This document shows, piece by piece, positions 61,271-64,000 of a stretch of DNA of 64,000 bases. How positions within the stretch are numbered: position 1 is the first letter of the stretch; every line of letters starts with the position of its first letter. Origin of the DNA: Streptomyces sp. NRRL F-5123. GTDB lineage: Bacteria > Actinomycetota > Actinomycetes > Streptomycetales > Streptomycetaceae. Position numbers and translations under genes: made by a program. The stretch covers positions 1 to 64,000 of the forward strand of contig NZ_JOHY01000018.1 in NCBI RefSeq assembly GCF_000721495.1, in the 5' to 3' direction. The notes under the pieces were generated by a model. That model searched no databases. It had not been told where the DNA came from and saw nothing but the letters and a program-made list of their open reading frames with translations.

Positions 61271-61284
61271 TGGGAGCGCTCCCA
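61271..61284. promoter_or_regulatory. CebR box upstream of the GH44 gene
   Basis: TGGGAGCGCTCCCA is a perfect 14-base palindrome identical to the published Streptomyces CebR operator. CebR represses cellulase genes until cello-oligosaccharides bind. It lies 136 bases before the GH44 start. Confidence 0.92.
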
Positions 61285-61420
61285 CGCGTTGCGATTCTGC
61301 GCGTCCGTGCCCTCCCCCCCCACTCTTGGCCGCGACACAGCGCACAGCGAGCACCTGCCGGGCCCTCCGATGCCCTTGCCGGTGCTCCTGCCGGTGCAGC
61401 CGGCCGCCGAGAAGGAGACC

Positions 61421-63799
61421 ATGCGTAAGAAACTCAAGGCTGTCGGCCTGACCACGGTGGCGGTACTGCTGGCAGGTGTCGGTACGGTCCAGGCCGCGGG
61501 TGCCGGCCCGGCGGCGTCCAGCGGGGCCGCCACGGCCGGCCCGGCGCTCACGGTGGACACCACCACCGGGCGGCACGCCATCGACCCCCACGTCTACGGC
61601 ATCAACTTCCCCGACGAGGCTCTGGCCCAGGAGCTCCACCTGCCGGTGGGCCGCTGGGGCGGCAACGCGACCACCCGCTACAACTACACCAACGACTCCT
61701 ACAACGCCGGGTCCGACTGGTACTTCGAGGACCTGCACTACGACAACGACGTCTCGGCGCTCCCCGCGGGATCGCAGGCCGACAAGTTCGTCGAACAGAA
61801 CCGCAGGACCGGCACCGACACCCTCATGACCGTGCCGATGATCGGCTGGACCGCGGCCGGCCGCGACAACGGGTGCGGCTTCAGCATCGCGGAATACGGG
61901 CCCCAGCAGGACAGCGACTCCCAGTGGCGCCCGGACTGCGGCAACGGCAAGAAGCCCGACGGCAGCCTGGTCACCGGCAACGACCCGGCCGAGACGAGCG
62001 TGCAAGCGGGCCCGGACTTCGTCAAGGGCTGGGTGCAGTACCTCGACGGCACCTACGGCACCGCGGACGACGGCGGGGTGCGGTTCTACGACCTGGACAA
62101 CGAACCGGACCTGTGGCACAGCACCCACCGCGACGTCCACCCGGCCGGGGCGAGCTACGACGAACTGCGCGACAGCACGTACGCCACCGGTGCCGCGATC
62201 AAGGACGCCGACCCCGCCGCGCAGACCCTCGGCCCGGTCGGCTGGGGCTTCAACTCGCTGATCTACTCGGGGCTGGACCAGGAGAAGTGCAGCGAGCAGG
62301 GCGGCAACTGCTGGTCGAACCCGCCCGACCGCGCCGCCCACGGCGGGGTGGAGTTCGCGCCCTGGTACCTGCAGCAGATGAACGCCTACGAGCAGGAGCA
62401 CGGCCGCCGCATCCTGGACTACTTCGACGAGCACATCTACCCGCAGCAGTCCGGCGTCTCCGGCAGCGCGGACGACGCCGCGACCCAGGCCCTGCGTCTG
62501 CGCTCGACCCGGCAGCTGTGGGACCCCTCCTACGTCGACGAGAGCTGGATCAACCAGCCGATCCAGTTCATCCCCCGCATGCGCTCGCTGGTCGACCAGA
62601 ACTACCCCGGCACCAAGCTGGCCATCTCCGAGTACAACTGGGGCGCGCTGGACCACATCGACGGCGGCCTGGCCCAGGCCGACGTGCTCGGCATCTTCGG
62701 ACGCGAGGGACTGGACCTGGCCACCTTGTGGTCACCGCCCAAGGCAACCGACCCCGGGGCCTTCGCCTTCCGCATGTACCGCAACTACGACGGCAACGGC
62801 GGCAGTTTCGGTGACACAGGTGTGCACGCCGCCAGCGCCGACCAGGACGCGCTGTCGGTCTACGCGGCAGAACGCAGCACGGACCACGCCACCACGGTCA
62901 TGGTCGTCAACAAGACCACGGGCGACCTGACGGCCCCGGTCACCCTCACCACCGGCACGACCCTGCCCACCGCCGCGCAGGTCTACCGCTACGGGCAGGC
63001 GGACCCGACCGCGATCCAGCACGCGGCCGACCAGCCGCTGGACGGCGGCTCGTTCACGGCGACCTTCCCCGCGTACTCCATCACCGAGTACGTCATCCCG
63101 GCGGGGTCGGCGCAAGCCACGCCGCCGTCCGCGCCCGGCACGCCCACCGCCTCGGCGATCGGCTCCGACCACGTCACCCTGGCCTGGCCGGCCGCTACTC
63201 CCGGAACCGCGCCCCTGGCGGACTACCGCGTCTACACCGGCGACCCGGCAACCACGGCGCCGCTGGCGACCGTCGCCGCACCGGCCACCACCGCCACCCT
63301 CACCGGCCTGACCCCGGCCACCACGTACACCCTCCGGGTCGTCGCCACCGATACCGCCGGCCGCAGCTCACCGCCCTCGGCGCCGGTCCAGGTCACCACC
63401 GGCCCGGCGGCCACCAGCAGCTGCACCGTCAGCTACGCGCTCAGCAGCGACTGGGGCAGCGGCTTCACGGCAAGCATCACGATCACCAACAAGGCCGCCG
63501 CGGTCAACGGCTGGCGCCTCGGCTTCACGTTCCCCGGCAACCAGAAGGTCACACAGGGCTGGAGCGGGACCTGGTCGCAGAACGGGACCTCGGTCACCGT
63601 CAACGACGCGGGCTGGAACGCTTCCCTGCCCACCGGAGCCGGCACCACGATCGGTTTCAACGGCTCCTACAGCGGCGCCAACACCGCCCCCGGCGCCTTC
63701 ACCCTCAACGGCGCCCCCTGCACTGCGGCCGGTACCGCAGCAGCGGCAGCTCTGCCCCGGGCCACCGGACACGCGTCCCCCGGTAACGCCGTGCACTGA
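61421..63799 (+). CDS. Secreted GH44 endoglucanase/xyloglucanase with Fn3 and CBM2
   Basis: A 792-residue exported enzyme cleaving internal beta-1,4 bonds of cellulose or xyloglucan. ATG 61421 follows GAAGGAG; signal cleavage is near VQA-AG (about residue 26). The GH44 domain (about 45-560) has the acid/base Glu228 in YDLDNEPDLW and the nucleophile Glu404 in LAISEYNWG. An Fn3 domain (about 570-660; PPSAPGTPTASAIGSDHVTL) and a C-terminal CBM2 (about 667-770; SCTVSYALSSDWGSGF) follow, with a short Ala-rich tail. The CebR box implies induction by cellobiose-type sugars. Confidence 0.92.
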   Translation: MRKKLKAVGLTTVAVLLAGVGTVQAAGAGPAASSGAATAGPALTVDTTTGRHAIDPHVYGINFPDEALAQELHLPVGRWGGNATTRYNYTNDSYNAGSDWYFEDLHYDNDVSALPAGSQADKFVEQNRRTGTDTLMTVPMIGWTAAGRDNGCGFSIAEYGPQQDSDSQWRPDCGNGKKPDGSLVTGNDPAETSVQAGPDFVKGWVQYLDGTYGTADDGGVRFYDLDNEPDLWHSTHRDVHPAGASYDELRDSTYATGAAIKDADPAAQTLGPVGWGFNSLIYSGLDQEKCSEQGGNCWSNPPDRAAHGGVEFAPWYLQQMNAYEQEHGRRILDYFDEHIYPQQSGVSGSADDAATQALRLRSTRQLWDPSYVDESWINQPIQFIPRMRSLVDQNYPGTKLAISEYNWGALDHIDGGLAQADVLGIFGREGLDLATLWSPPKATDPGAFAFRMYRNYDGNGGSFGDTGVHAASADQDALSVYAAERSTDHATTVMVVNKTTGDLTAPVTLTTGTTLPTAAQVYRYGQADPTAIQHAADQPLDGGSFTATFPAYSITEYVIPAGSAQATPPSAPGTPTASAIGSDHVTLAWPAATPGTAPLADYRVYTGDPATTAPLATVAAPATTATLTGLTPATTYTLRVVATDTAGRSSPPSAPVQVTTGPAATSSCTVSYALSSDWGSGFTASITITNKAAAVNGWRLGFTFPGNQKVTQGWSGTWSQNGTSVTVNDAGWNASLPTGAGTTIGFNGSYSGANTAPGAFTLNGAPCTAAGTAAAAALPRATGHASPGNAVH

Positions 63800-63803
63800 C
63801 CGT

Positions 63804-63855
63804 CGGACGGCCGTCCGCTCCGCACCCCCCTCGTCGCGGAGCGGACGGCCGTCCG
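63804..63855 (+). terminator. Strong terminator after the GH44 gene
   Basis: Perfect 20-base arms (63804-63823 and 63836-63855) around a 12-base loop, 5 bases after the GH44 stop codon. It is the longest hairpin in the window. The remaining 145 bases to the window end show no gene. Confidence 0.92.
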
Positions 63856-64000
63856 GCCCGCCGGCCATCAGCACCAGGTGTTCGGACGTCGTCACGCCCG
63901 CTCCTCGGCTCCGGCCTGACCGACACGGCCCTTCCACTCAGCAACGCGCACAGTGCGCACCGCCCCTCAGGCTCGGCCGCACGGGCGCACACCCGCCGCC

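Overview
The window is very GC-rich DNA with strong third-position G/C bias, GTG starts, four-base GTGA/ATGA gene overlaps, long GC hairpin terminators, a canonical CebR box and a lone TTA leucine codon. All of this points to a Streptomyces or close relative chromosome, probably from a plant-biomass-degrading soil isolate. There are no rRNA or tRNA genes, CRISPR arrays, insertion sequences or phage genes that I can see.

Layout. 1-12.5 kb: the end of a lectin-domain protein, a large secreted GH3 glycosidase with a TTA codon at position 3, a small winged-helix protein, a YtfQRT/YjfF-type sugar ABC importer (minus strand) and a secreted lectin-GH62 arabinofuranosidase (plus strand). The importer and the GH62 gene face apart across a 1.47 kb gap holding three LacI-type operators, which suggests one arabinose/arabinofuranoside regulon.

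12.6-28 kb: an island for plant phenolics. A MaoC hydratase, acyl-CoA ligase, amidohydrolase and SDR under a MarR regulator match the actinobacterial 'cou' scheme, which shortens hydroxycinnamates to 4-hydroxybenzoate or vanillate. VanA/VanB (with a 64-aa Cys/His protein coupled between them) and PobA converge on protocatechuate. PcaH, PcaG, PcaL and PcaIJ then take protocatechuate towards 3-oxoadipyl-CoA. The pcaB gene expected between pcaG and pcaL seems reduced to a short 3' remnant, and pcaF is absent. Regulators are a MarR, an IclR, a tandem-fused double IclR and a PaaX protein.

28-45.9 kb: a secreted hydrolase and a DHA2 exporter; a MarR gene facing an array of CTTGAYA repeats spaced exactly 15 bp apart; a CE1 esterase with a CBM2 (a candidate source of ferulate); a DUF574 methyltransferase; a peptidoglycan amidase; a PhzF/LysR pair; an MBL hydrolase/MarR pair around a symmetric CTGTACAG operator; a spermidine-synthase-like protein; a frameshifted immunity-like pseudogene; an SGNH hydrolase; and a LacI regulator convergent with a GH13 alpha-glucosidase, both carrying matching operators.

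45.9-64 kb: a less GC-rich insert with a small secreted three-repeat trefoil protein, a truncated sigma factor, divergent secreted glycosidases (DUF5703/GH95-like and GH27 alpha-galactosidase), two very large FtsX-type permeases convergent with their likely ATPase, and a CebR-controlled GH44-Fn3-CBM2 glucanase. Overall the window couples cell-wall deconstruction (GH3, GH62, GH44, GH27, CE1) with import of released sugars and catabolism of released phenolics.
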